From contig RPFO01000225.1 in assembly GCA_009746045.1 (NCBI GenBank), positions 1,696,454 to 1,760,453 of the forward strand: a stretch of 64,000 nucleotides of DNA. Direction: 5' to 3'. This stretch comes from Mesostigma viride (lineage: Eukaryota > Streptophyta > Mesostigmatophyceae > Mesostigmatales > Mesostigmataceae). Shown here piece after piece: positions 21,701 to 33,387 of the stretch. A program made the position numbers and the translations under genes. The number at the start of each line of letters is the position of its first letter. The stretch's first letter is position 1. The notes below the pieces were generated by a model that searched no databases, was not told the DNA's origin, and was given only the letters and a program-made list of their open reading frames with translations.

Positions 21701-24700
21701 ACGCACTCATCCTGCCCCAACCTGGGTGCTTGTGCCGGTGCCGTCGGTACACCGGCTCCTGCTTGTGCCGCTGTGCATGTCCCCCGTGCCCATCATGCGC
21801 CGCCCCCCTCGTGGAACCAGGCCATCCAAGCAGGCAAGCAGGGCGGCGAGGAGGGCGAGAAGAGCCTGGGGGAGCAGCTGAGCGATGCACGCGCAGGCAT
21901 GGCGGCGGCGCAGGGCGATCAGCAGCGGTGGGCGCTGCAGCGGTCGCACGCCGCCAAGGAGCTGGCGGCCAAGCGCGCGCAGGCGGCCGCTAAGGAGAAG
22001 GAGGCGGGGGCCGCAGAGCAGGAGGTGCGCAAGCTGCAGGGCGAGGTGGACGCGGCGACGGCGGCGCTGGGCGCACTTGCGTTTGATCCCGCGCACTATG
22101 CGCAGCTGGAACAGGTGGGTGCCTTCAGCGCAGCGGGAGAAGGTGGGTAGATATGCCTTGCTGTTGCCATCTTGCTGCTCCCTGGTGGGCGCATCAGGCC
22201 ATTACCCTGCCCCCACCAACTGCTGGGCATCTTGTCTGGGATGGTAATGAACCTGTCCGTGAACACCAGCCAAGGGTGGCAACTGCCAAGCCAAGCTAGC
22301 GGGGGTGCTGTGTGAGGCATGCCGGCAGAAGGAGAGTACAGCCACGCAGGAGTTTGTGCCCTTGAATTCGCACCGCTGGCTGGGATGGCAGGCATGCTAG
22401 TTAGAAGCCTACCCTCACACCGTGGCTGTGGCATGTGCGTGCATGCGGCCTGCCCCATCCGGTGCCCCACTTGCAGGAGCGTGTGGCGGAGGCAGCGCTG
22501 GTGCGCGGCGCGCAGGATCGCTTTGACAAGCTGTCAGCCGAGTTCCCGCGCGGCTTGCACTTCCAGTACAGCGACCCGTACCCGGGCTTTGATCGCGCCC
22601 GTGTCAAGGGGCTGGTCGCCTCGCTCATTACCGTCAAGGACCCAGCTACCAGCACCGCACTCGAGGTGGGTGACGTGCGCCAGGCAGCCAGCTGATGCTG
22701 TGACTCCTGAGCTTATGCGTGTGTTTGTTCATGCACTGTCAAAGCCAAAAGTTGTGTGGGCGCATGGTGTGCTTCTTATGGCTGGTTGTATTGGTATGTC
22801 AACCGTGTGCGGCAGCCGTCCCATGGAAGTGTGGTCACCTTATTAGGGTACCTTCCTGACTGCCATTGACCCGTCTCACCTGCAGGTATGCAGTGGGCCA
22901 TGTGCCCGTTGCCTTCCTGTCAAACCTCCTAACCTTCGGCCATGGCTTACGTCCCCCCCCCTCCTTGCTGCCCCCCCCAGGTGACGGCGGGCGGCCGGCT
23001 GTACAACGTGGTGGTGGACAGCGACCAGACGGGCAAGGATCTGCTGCAGAAGGGGAAGCTCAAATCGCGCGTGACCATCATCCCACTAAACAAGATCAGC
23101 GCGAACAGTGTGCCAGCCGACAAGATGCAGGCCGCACACCAGCTGGTGCGTGCAGGAACATTGCCACCACCTGGCCTTCCACTCCCTAGTGGCTGGGTCC
23201 AGAGCAGGGGCTGTGTGGTCAAGGGCGTGCGCACCAATGCACGCCCAAATGCTTACTCGTTGCCCCACGAGCAGTTCAAACTTTCGGAGGCTGGACTGAA
23301 ACGTTGTGTGGCATAGTGCTGGGCGCATGCCGTGCATAGGGATGCCCTGTTCCCCCCTTATTCGCGCGCGCTGACGCGCCTGGTCGGTGCCCTGTTGGGG
23401 CGAATGCACAACACGTGCGTGTCTCACCTGTGCACCCTCTGCCTGCTGCCCATCGCTATGTTGTGTGCACTGCAGGTGGGCCCCGAGCGCGCGAAACTGG
23501 CGCTCTCCCTCGTGGGCTACGACGCGGAGATCAAGGTGAGCGGCCACGCCTGATGCCGTGTGCGCCAGCGAGGATGCTGAGGCAGTCAGTTTTGTGGTGG
23601 CGCGAGAGAAGCATGCAACCGCTGGGATGAGGTGCTTGCTTGCCTCCATGATGGCTCGCGTAAAGGCCACTTGGGTTGCACGGCAAGGCTGAGTGGGACG
23701 GAATGCATAGCAGGGAGCACTTTCCAACGCAAGTTGCTTGCAGTACCATTCAAGGGAGGCCATGAAGTGGCTGATTTGTGTTTGGCTGACCCTTTCTCTC
23801 CGTTGCTGCATGCACTGCACTCCCTTGCACGTGACACCTGGCTTGCGTGCACTCCTTGTGGGCGGCACACAGAAAGCGATGGAGTTTGTCTTTGGCTCCA
23901 CTATCGTCTGCCAGGACTCGGACACTGCCCGCAAGGTACGCGACATGCCGCGCGCTATGCCTGCCCACCAGCCTTCCGTCGCTAGCTTGAGCCTAGCAAT
24001 CTCTGGGCGTATCTCGCTCACTCTGTGAACCATATGGGGCTGATGAGCTGTGGAGTGCACCTGTACTTGAACGGGACACTGCCTCTCGTGGCACGCCGAA
24101 ACAGGTGCTGCAGCTCTGACGTGCTTGCTGTGCCTTCTTGGTACCCGTGCAGGCACGCCATGCAGTACAGGGAAGCTAGGTGTGCAGGCGGTGCAGGCAG
24201 GCCAAGCTGGTTTCCGATACCTTAACCGTAATGTGGATGATTACCGTGATGTGTCGCCTTCTTGTCTCAGCAATTACATTGCCACTGCTTGGTGCCACTT
24301 GCCGGGACTTTTGCTGTTTGCGCGCCCAGGTGGCTTTTGACCGCAACGTGATGGCGCACTGCGTCACGCTCGATGGTGACCTGTTCAACCCGCAGGGCAC
24401 GCTGACAGGAGGATCTCGCAGGTATGCGCAGGGATTTCCTAGTTCTCATCGCCAAGTGTGAGGAATGGGGACGTTCTTGAGTGTCATTCTATAGCCTTGG
24501 TTTGGAGCTAGCAATTACGACTGCAATCGTGGCACCCATCCAACCTGTCTTTTCCCCTGCATTCATTCATCTTTTTCATAACTTGCATCGTTACAATCCA
24601 AAAACTTCTGGTGGATGAAAGATTCTGCAGGGCATGCAGGGTTACCTTTTTTGTCACAGCTTGTAAAAGCAGCCGGGATATCTTTGCAACACTTGAGTTC

Positions 24701-27700
24701 TCAGCACTTGTTGCCGGTGACCGTGCCAGCACAGATATGGCTGTCTGTGTGAGAATTAGGCAAGGCCAGACGAGAAATTAGGAGGGGAGAAGAGAGCATG
24801 GTGGCAGCCAGGAAGACGGTGCGTGGGCCATGGCGTGGCCGCAATGCCAGCCTCAGATATAGTAAACATGCAAGCCCCATCCAGGTCACCCAACGGCTGC
24901 TTCTCTGCCCACGCTGACACCCACGTACACCCACTACAGCCCGTTGTTGTGCTTGTGGCGCGGCGTGCTCAAGACTCGCCATCATCCCCTGCCCCGCTCT
25001 CTGCCTGTTCCCTCCCCCTACCTGTGGTATCGCAGCCAGCAGTCATCGGTGCTGGCGCTGCTCCACGAGCTCAACGAGGCAGAGGCCACGCTGCGGCATC
25101 ACCAGGCGCGGCTCGACGCCATCGTGAAGCAGGTGGGTGAGGCCATTCAACATGCGGGGGTGGGCGCCGGCGCGCTGTAGCACTCTCGCAGGCGTCGCCT
25201 GTCCTGCATGGCAGGCAGGAGGGGGATGGGAGTGGGCACGGTTCTGGGGTGTATGGTGTTGCTGCCATGGGCCAGCCCCGAGGAACCTTGCACCCCTAGC
25301 CAGCGGTTGGCCAGTCTGGACTCGTGGATATAGCAGGCAGGGAGGCAGCAAGGATAGTTCTTTTCCGCCGGTGTCTCCCCTGGACAAAATACCTTATACT
25401 CGAGATGATAGTGTGCTGCTGGCCCCTTCTATAGATATCGCTATGTTCTTAGGGTGCTGGGAACCCAATGCATGATGGGCCACTGGCATGTATACTGGCG
25501 TCCTAGTTCACACACACTGACTGCACGATCCTGTCCCTATGCGACGCAAAGACATGGCCACGCATGCATGCATGTTGATTGATGGTTACAACCTCAAGCT
25601 AAGGAAACCCATCCCCTGTGTGTTCCCCCTACCGGCGGTGCAGCTGGCGGGGCTGACCAAGGGCGAGAAGGAGTTCAAGAAGCTGTCCTCGGCGGTGGAG
25701 TTGGCGCGCCACCGGCTGGACCTGCTCACGCAGCGGCTGCAGCAGGGGGAGCATCACCAGGTGGGTACCATGCCTAGTAGTGCCGCACCGCCGAGGTGTA
25801 CAGGCATTGTGTGGGGGCGCTTGACACAGCTGAGTGCGACCTCGCATGTGTCAGTCCATGAGAGGGTAGGGCGCCTGGGAGATGCCTCATCACTTGCTGC
25901 CCCAACTGCTGGCTACTATTCTTGTGGGCTGTGTGGTTTTCCTATGTCTAGTGATGCAAGCTCCTTTAGGAAAGCGGCTAGGAATGCGGTTAGGAAAGCC
26001 ATCTGGACAGCGCATCCCCCAATTCAACCTTCGTCCGGCCTTGTAGAATAACCCATGGCAAGCCATGTTGGTATCTTCTTGAATGTGCAGCACTGCTGGT
26101 GTTGGCAGCTTGACTATTGGGACCAATGCCAGTGAAGCAACGATGTGGCTTTCCGCGCCAGCCTCAGTCTCTCCACAACAGTGTTGCTGTGTGGCAACCT
26201 GGTCGCTTGGTCTCATTCCACCCCCCAAGGCCCCCGCCCCCACACCCCACCACACCACACCACACCACTGGTTCAGCTGCGTGAGGCCATCGCTGCGCTG
26301 GAGGCCAGCCTGCAGGAGGCCACGGACAAGGGCGCAGAGGCGGTGGCGCGCTGCGAGCAGTTGAAGGGAGACGCGGCGCGCATCGAGGCCAGCATGGCCA
26401 ACTACGCGGCCGAGAGGGAGAAGAGGCTGGAGCAGGCAGCCGCCAAGGCCAAGGCGGCGCGCGTGGCGCTCAAGGAGGCCAAGGAGAGCATCAAGGTGAG
26501 GGGGGAGGGGGGGGGAAGGGAGGCACCTACGCTGGGATGGAGCGCCCTGTCTGTGCCTGCTGCAGAGCTTGGGATGGTTAGGGCAAGAGCAACACGTTGC
26601 CCACATCACACTCCGATGAGCTTTCCTGGTGCTTGTTGTGCCGTCCTGGAACCATTGGCATGGAGAGATGCATGCTTGGCATCTGGGAAGGATCGGCTCG
26701 CGTGTGGTAGGGCTTATGCAACGATCTACAATGTCCATGTCCGGTCATCTTAGAACTAAGGTTTACTCAGTGTCGCATGGCAAAGATCGCCTAGCGATAA
26801 TTCCTTTCTTTTGGCTACGCTCTTGGTATGAATGTGTGGCCTGGCACCCAACTTCTTGTGGATGTGACTTGCTGAATGGCACCACATCTGCCCATGTGCT
26901 GCATCACCAATGTCCGTGCTTCCCTGTCCCGCATCACCTTTCCTCGCTTGCGCCTTCGCATCGGCCAACCTGTTCCGTCCCCAGGCGGCGGAGTCGGGCG
27001 CGCAAAAGCTGGCGCTGGAGGTGGAGGTGCTGCAGGCGGAGCGCGCGGGGCTGGACGAGAGTGTGGCGGCGGCAGAAGCGGCGCTCGCAAAGCTGGCGGA
27101 AGAGGAGCGCGCGCTCACCGAGAAGGTGGGCTAAAGGGGGGGAGAGTATGCAGGGCACAATTGTGGAGGGGGGGGGGGCAGCAGAAAGAGGGCGTTGGAG
27201 CCAGGTTGGGGGGCGTTCAGCCTGGATGGTTGCAATGGTGACAGACGTCATGCCATGATGTGCGGCATGTTCTTGATGGCAGCAGGACCCTGCAGTACTC
27301 TGCAGCAAAAAGCTGTGGCAGGCCACTGCTGCGGTCTTGAATGCTTGTTCTGATAGTGGCTAGACATGCATCAGAACTGGAGCCACCCTTCAGGGTTGCA
27401 TTGTCTCACTACAAGTAGGTAAAATGCTTGCATCTTTATTCCATGCCGTTTCCTCCCTCTTCTTCCCCTGGTGTGCTTATACCCCCACCCCCCTCTCCTC
27501 GACAGGTGACGGCCACCAGTGTGGCGTATGACAGTGCCAAGGCGGAGCTGGACGCAGTCACGGCGCGCCTCAAGGAGTGCGACGCCGAGGTGGCCGCGCT
27601 CACCAAGGCCAAGGGCAAGCTGGGCAAGCGCATCACCGACCTCAACCTCGATGCCAAGAAGGTGGAGCACAAGGTGAGCACGGTGCAGACAGGGGGGGTG

Positions 27701-30700
27701 GGGGGGGGGGGGGGTCGCGTCCTGCTCCGGCTTGGGTCTTACTGGGCCCATGCGCTTGTGGCGTGCACCGTGTGGCCCAGCACGCTTTGAACACAGGGCT
27801 GTCAGACAGCAAGGGGGCTAGTTATTGGTGAACCAACGAACACTCACCCAGCAAGAGCGACTGTACAGATTCCACTGGGGAGGATGTTAAGGCCAAGGGG
27901 GCTTGAAAGTGTCTGCGCTGACGTGGTCGGCCTAGGTGGGCCTATCTTGTCGCCGGCCACTTGTAACAGTTGGCGAGAGACCGGACTACGGCAGAGAAAA
28001 AACACATTTTGGCGAATTAATTGATTTTTTGGGTTGCGGGTAGCATATTTTGGTCCGTGCCGCTCGAATATGGACAATTCCTGGGACGTGACATGCAGAT
28101 TCTGGGTGCCCTCATCAAGATCTATCGATTGCACTACTAAAACTTTTGTTTGGACCCTCCAACAAGCTACTTGGTCTGTCTTAGCTTTGGCCCATTTGAT
28201 GCTTAAGTATCAGCTTACAGCCATTTTTACCTGTCTTGTAGGCCTACTATCGCTCAACTGAAAACGGACTTTCCGGAATCTAAGGTATGATCCAGGATCC
28301 TCTCGCGGAGATCTGTCGATTTGCGCTACTCGAAATAAAATTCAAACTTGAATTTTGAGCCCCAGTCTACGATAGTAGTCCGGTCTCTCGCCAAGTGTTT
28401 CATATGCAAGTTCTGCCCGTTCGTGTCATGCCTGCGCGGCCCCATCCTGTCGCGCCATCTCGTGCACGCCTCCCACCCATCGGGTGCTTGCGGCACGTGC
28501 AAGCTCAGTCCCACCTGGGTTGGTGTCCCCCACTCGCTGGTGTTCGCCTATGCCCGTAACACACGTGTGTGTGTGTGTGTGTGTGCGTCGTGCCCCCTGC
28601 GAGTGCCCTCAGCTGAAGAAGATGGAGGCGGACCAGCGACAGTCCTCGCTCGTGGTGGCGCGCCTGCTGGAGGAGCACCCCTGGATCCCCTCGGAGCGCC
28701 CGCTGTTCGGCAAGCCAGGCAGCGACTATGACTTCAACGCACGCTCACCCGAGGAGTCGCGCGCGCAGCTGGAGGAGGCCACCAAGCAGCAGGAGAGGTG
28801 AGCGCCTGCCCATGCACACAAGGATTGCCTGCTGCCACCCAGGGATCGGCGCCCTGCAAAGGCTAGACAACCCAATGCATTCTATTTTCATTTGGCCCTA
28901 CGGACTGATATTGCCAATCGACAAACATCCAGGTTACTACCACAGAGGTTTGGACTCTACCTCCTTGCCCGCGCTTCCCTACGTGACTGCATGTCCCTTT
29001 TGCATGTCACGGGATGGAGAGCTTGCTTGTGCACGTCATCCTCCGCGATCCCTCCCACGGCCCTGGATCTGCCCATTCTCAGCTCCTCAACTTCCCATGC
29101 ATTTGCCATATGCTTGTGCCTCCCCTTGCCCCATGTGTGGTGTGTGCGTCCCCCCCCCCCTGGCCGTGTTCGCGTGGGCGGCGTGCGCACCTTTCCCCCC
29201 ACCCCCACCCCCAGCCTGTCCAAGCGCGTGAACAAGCGCGTGATGAGCATGTTTGACAAGGCGGAGCAGGAGGCGCAAGACCTCATGGCCAAGAAGAACA
29301 CGGTGCTGGTGCGTGGGGGGTGGGGGCCAATTCGAGGTGATGGCGCATGGGGGCTGGAGTAGGGGGGGACGCTAGGGAGGTTGGGTGGGGGCCCAACCCA
29401 TGCGGCTCAGCGCAAGGCGGTGCCCCAGACCCTTGTGGTGGCCATGACGGCACGTTATCAACCGTTATGTATCACCTTTGCATCGCGTCCACAATGTCGG
29501 CATGCTCTGCGTGCAGGGGGGCGTTGGCAGGACCATGGCAAGCGAAGGGGAAAGTGTGCATCCCCACAAGGGCCCGAGAGGGTTACCACCACAATGATGG
29601 ATTATTGGCAAACTATTGTAGGGCTACTCCCCCTGCAAGGGCACGGCTACCCCTTTGCCTTACAGCTGATATGAGGGGCTAAAGCGGATTGACGGGCAAT
29701 GCTGGGCAGCCAGTTATTTTTGCTTGGGTTCGTTACTGGCTTGCAGGTAGAGTGGAAAGGCAGGCAGAGCTACGCGCGAAGTCTTGCTTGTGCACTAGTT
29801 TCGACATTGATGGTGCCACCACCACTCCGCCATTCCATACCCTCTTTGAGGTGGTTAGCAGAACCCCTGCTGCTGCCGGGTCACGCCATCCTTCTCCACG
29901 TGTCTGTGTGTGTGTCTGTGTGTATCTCCCTGTGTGTGGCATGCGCAGCGCGACAAGCGCAAGATCGAGGAGGTGATCAACGAGCTGGACGAGAAGAAGC
30001 GCGAGGCGCTGCAGCGCACGTGGGAGAAGGTCAATCGGTGCGTGCGCGCACACGGCACACGGGACGCCACATGCTGTGCAGCCTAGCGGCCACTTTGCAC
30101 TGCTGTCAATAGAGATGTGCGGATGCGCATTGTTCCTCATGGGAAAGCCATGCATGGGCCTCATATGCTACACTCCCCTTAACACCAAGTGCTCACTCCT
30201 ATCTTGTGCCGGTGCCATGTGGGCGCGCATTTGCCTCCTCCACCGATCCCCCCCACCCCACCCACCCACCCATCCCACCCCCACCCACCCACCCACCCAC
30301 CCACACACAAACGCACACCCATGCCCCCACGCATGCAATTGCAGTGACTTTGGCTCCATCTTCTCTACCCTGCTGCCCGGCACTAGCGCCAAGCTGGAGC
30401 CCGAGGCCGGCAAGAGCTTCCTGGACGGGCTGGAGGTCAAGGTGGCCTTTGGCACTGTCTGGAAGCAGTCGCTCACCGAGCTGAGTGGGGGCCAGCGCTC
30501 GCTGCTGGCGCTGTCCCTCATCCTGGCGCTGCTGCTCTTCAAGCCGGCGCCGCTGTACATTCTCGATGAGGTAACAAACCGCCTGCCCCCTTGTGCCCCC
30601 TTGTGTCTTCGTCAAGCCTTTCAGCGTCGTCATCCTGATGCCAACGTTACCTGGCTGCATGTCGCTGCCCTGCCTCCCCCACCCTTTTTGCTGCCCCCCC

Positions 30701-31546
30701 TGGCCGCCCTCACCCTACCCACCGCTTGTCTTTCACCATGGCCGCAGGTGGACGCCGCGCTGGACCTCAGCCACACGCAGAACATCGGGCGCATGATCAA
30801 GGCCCACTTCCCCTTCTCGCAGGTGGGATGCATGCGCCGCGAATGTATGCTTGGCTGCCTCACATGGCACGTACTGTGCGGGGGCTTGTGCAGTGGCCAG
30901 GAGACGTTGCCTTAGTGTGGAGCCATGCTGCGGTGTACCAGCAGAAGCATGGGCTGGGCGATGCCAGCCTGTGTTATCGCATATGAGAGGGCGTGTTGCG
31001 GGCTGTTACTGGGGTTCATGACGAGGCGTTTTTCATTGGAGCAATTCCACACATAGGGACCAGCTCTAGTTTGCAAGGGTGGCCACCAAGTCCAGCTGAT
31101 GTAATGCATTATGGGATAAGCTGGCCAGATGTGAGCGGAACCGCGTGGCAAACCACCAAGTTGCACTAAGTTGTGTACATGAGCCGTTTTGCATGGCTTT
31201 ATCGCAACCTACTTTATGAGCCCATTCCTTTCTTTCATGCCCCACTTCCATCTCCAGACGGTAGGATTGTAACACCCCCAGTCAAGCCCCAGTGGCGAGT
31301 CTTTGCATGGGGTGCTGACGCCGACGTACGTGCTGTTTTGGCTGGTGAGCCATGTGGCCTGTTCCTCCATCTGCACGGTGCCCCTCCCCCCAGTTTGTGG
31401 TCGTCTCCCTCAAGGAGGGCATGTTCAACAACGCCAATGTCATCTACCGCACCAAGTTCATCGACGGAATCTCCACCGTCACGCGCACGGTGCCCTCGGC
31501 AAAGGACAAGGACAAGCAGCCCGCCGTCTCCAAGGTGGCCAGGTGA
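18723..31546 (+). CDS. SMC2: Condensin subunit SMC2
   Basis: 23 exons: 18723-18890, 19015-19164, 19280-19552, 19783-19923, 20488-20754, 21146-21289, 21821-22114, 22477-22665, 22981-23145, 23476-23535, 23873-23935, 24330-24421, 25036-25132, 25644-25760, 26277-26495, 26985-27125, 27506-27673, 28613-28797, 29215-29308, 29949-30037, 30345-30570, 30748-30822, 31394-31546. All are GT-AG and in phase, giving 1189 aa (human about 1197). SMC2 pairs with SMC4 as the ATPase core of condensin, which compacts mitotic chromosomes. Walker A GLNGSGKS is at 32-39 and the SMC2-typical [19 protein letters not shown] crosses the first junction. Coiled coils run about 165-510 and 675-1000 around the hinge (about 515-670, with VKGLVASLI and TLTGGSRS). 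Signature LSGGQ is 1085-1089 and Walker B/D-loop YILDEVDAALD ends at 1120. The start is the ATG giving the canonical MYIEEI N-terminus. Confidence 0.97.
27970..28394. mobile_element. Terminal-inverted-repeat element in an SMC2 intron
   Basis: A 20-bp perfect inverted repeat, TTGGCGAGAGACCGGACTAC (27970-27989) and its complement (28375-28394), bounds 425 bp of non-coding AT-richer DNA within the 939-bp intron 17. The interior has an imperfect direct repeat (AGATCTATCGATT near 28109 and AGATCTGTCGATT near 28309). A possible 3-bp duplication AGT flanks the ends if they are set one base in. This is MITE-like; the superfamily is not assignable. Confidence 0.65.
28565..28585 (+). repeat. (GT)n microsatellite near an SMC2 splice acceptor
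   Basis: About ten GT dinucleotides lie 28 bp upstream of the acceptor at 28612, inside intron 17. They sit in the polypyrimidine-tract region and could affect acceptor strength if the length varies. Confidence 0.9.
30247..30306 (+). repeat. CCCA-type low-complexity repeat in an SMC2 intron
   Basis: Imperfect CCCACCCA repeats fill the end of intron 20, about 40 bp before the acceptor at 30344. They act as an extended C-rich tract. The spurious open frame across the intron (Pro/Thr/His-rich) is not coding. Confidence 0.9.
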
Positions 31547-32275
31547 GGGCGGGGGGCGCAACATGGCCAGCTTACCTTGGGGTGTTGTGCGGGCATTTGC
31601 TGTCAAATCAGCTGCCTGTGCTCTCTCAGTGCAAGAATCTTCATTTATCGCGTGCGGGAGGCCAAGAGGACGACGGTTACAAGCATAATGGCTGGCCGGC
31701 AGGAAACAGAAAAGTGGTCATAACAACACGCTCGCTGACGTGTTTCCACTAACCTTTCATATATTTGCTGGTAGACATCAAGACTTGGAGCCTGGCTGTT
31801 AATTCATGCAGTCCTGTTTTGTCTCGGCCACGGTGTTTATAACCGCTTAAGTTGTCTTTGGTTAACCGTTTACTACAGGAGGAGCTGTATATTCCTTAAT
31901 TAATCCTCGGATAAGGTAGACAACTACAGTAGCTATTAGTGGAAGGGCTGCATAGACCATGGTTGGTTAAGCTCATGTTTCGCGTATCCATAGCCGTGTG
32001 GGATGCTCATGCTGCGTTCCTCTTACCCTACTTGACTCAGCTTTAACAAAGTCTTCCTTGGCATCCTTGTCGTGTTCATTGCAGGCAACACGCCTCACAG
32101 AAGGAGAACCAAGTCCCGCTTAATTGAGGGTCTACGCCCCCTCATGTCTAAAAGTTAGCAAGAAGTAGTCAAAATCGTGCGGGAATGCCTTAGCCAAAAT
32201 GTGGCCTGCAGAAGGCCTCCGTCTTATTTCAACCAGAAACTAACAAATAGTTGGCTACACAGCCTGGTATGTCTT

Positions 32276-32523
32276 TCAGTTCTTACAAGGGCTGGGCAGC
32301 GATGAGTGGTGGCCGTCTGCGCTCCAATCTCTGGCCGGGACCTGCGCGGCCAGGGCCTTGGTTTGGGCGGTGATGGCGTTCAGCTTCTTGACGATCGAGC
32401 TAAACCAAAAGTGATGCAAAGCTCAAGCATGCATGCTGAACCTGGCATGCAAACTTGAGTCGTTTGCTGCATGGGCGCGGACGTGCCCGCGGGGATCGAA
32501 GGCGCTAGCGGCTGTTGCATCAT
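32276..32523 (-). CDS. Possible small two-exon gene, unknown protein
   Basis: Two GC-rich blocks on the minus strand look like short exons. 32455-32523 starts ATG ATG and encodes MMQQPLAPSIPAGTSAPMQQ plus three residues, up to a GT. 32276-32386 continues in phase with KLNAITAQTKALAAQVPARD, then about 16 residues and a stop. The joined product would be 59 aa with a short helical centre. An alternative acceptor at 32404 would lengthen exon 2 but shift phase. The first block could itself be an internal exon (acceptor-like CAACAG at its start), with a 16-codon candidate first exon at 36137-36184. I recognise no family. The case rests on composition and phase only. Confidence 0.28.
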
Positions 32524-32739
32524 GATGATTGTGTGCCCATGAGTATTCATTCATTCGTATTTACATGCATCCGTTGGTACTAGTATGCAGACTGGACACT
32601 GTCAGTTTTTAGTGTCTTTACGCTCACAGGGTACCGGCTTCTGAATAGGTACCTTTCATCGACTGTTTAAATTGATACATGAGCAAGAAGGAAGCACGGG
32701 ACCCCCCCCGTCCGGCTTCTCTTGTTACCTTTGAAAGGC

Positions 32740-32838
32740 AGGCTGTCGCGTTTGCGTGCCATTATGTCCTAGACTATAACTTGGAAGACATATCCACAGC
32801 AATAGCTAGAGCACGCATGTGTGTGATCCACTATATCA
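32740..32838. repeat. Dispersed repeat family, copy A
   Basis: About 95 bp beginning TGTCGCGTTTGCGTGCCATT and ending GTGTGTGATCCACTATAT is shared with copies at 33031-33122 and 38633-38722. Similarity is high but imperfect, so these are old transposon copies or pieces of one. Confidence 0.75.
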
Positions 32839-32871
32839 GCCACAAGCGTGGTAGAGCTGGGTACTAGCATC

Positions 32872-33122
32872 CGGCGCGGCGACTCACACCGGCCGGTACC
32901 CAGACTTTTTAATTAAAGCCAAACGGCTACCGCGGAACCAAACCAACGGAACTGAACCGGACGTAGATGATTCGGTGATGCAGCCGTTTCTCGAGTGCGC
33001 GGATGGAAATATGATCATGGATGTGACAGCTGTCGCGTTTGCGTGCCATTATGTCCTAGACTATTACTTGAAAGACATATCCACAGCAATAGAGCACTCA
33101 TGTGTGTGATCTACTATATCCC
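32872..33122. repeat. Dispersed repeat family, copy B (longest)
   Basis: This copy contains the roughly 95-bp core plus about 150 bp of upstream sequence (CCGGCGCGGCG...CACACCGGCC, and later CTCGAGTGCGCGGA...GATGTGACA) that is matched in the copy at 39627-39790. It therefore shows that the partial copies belong to one element. Confidence 0.65.
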
Positions 33123-33215
33123 CCCCACTTTTTTTAGCTCGAAACTGGAAGATCCAAAAAGTCAAAAAGAGGATCACACAGGGGGAAAAAATTCCCATTG
33201 CAGCAGGACCACACA

Positions 33216-33387
33216 TGCTTTTCAAATAGGCTAAGCAATAACCTCTTCAGTGCTTTTCAAATAGGCTAAGCAATAACCTCTTCAGTGCTTTTTCAAGGAT
33301 AAGCATAATCCTCTAGTCATGGCTTTTTCAAGGATAAGCCTCATCCTCTTCAGTGCTTCTCAAATAGGCTAAGCAAGAACCTCTTCA
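33216..33387. repeat. 34/35-bp minisatellite, five units
   Basis: Two identical 35-bp units (TGCTTTTCAAATAGGCTAAG...) are followed by three 34-bp variants, two of which read TTTTTCAAGGATAAGC. Several units contain short arms AGGAT...ATCCT. Two further variant units occur at 37058-37122. Confidence 0.8.

Noticed and set aside
30076..30915. 279-codon plus-strand frame across the SMC2 3' region
   Set aside because: It contains a genuine SMC2 exon in its middle, but the rest is read-through of two introns with clear GT and AG boundaries.
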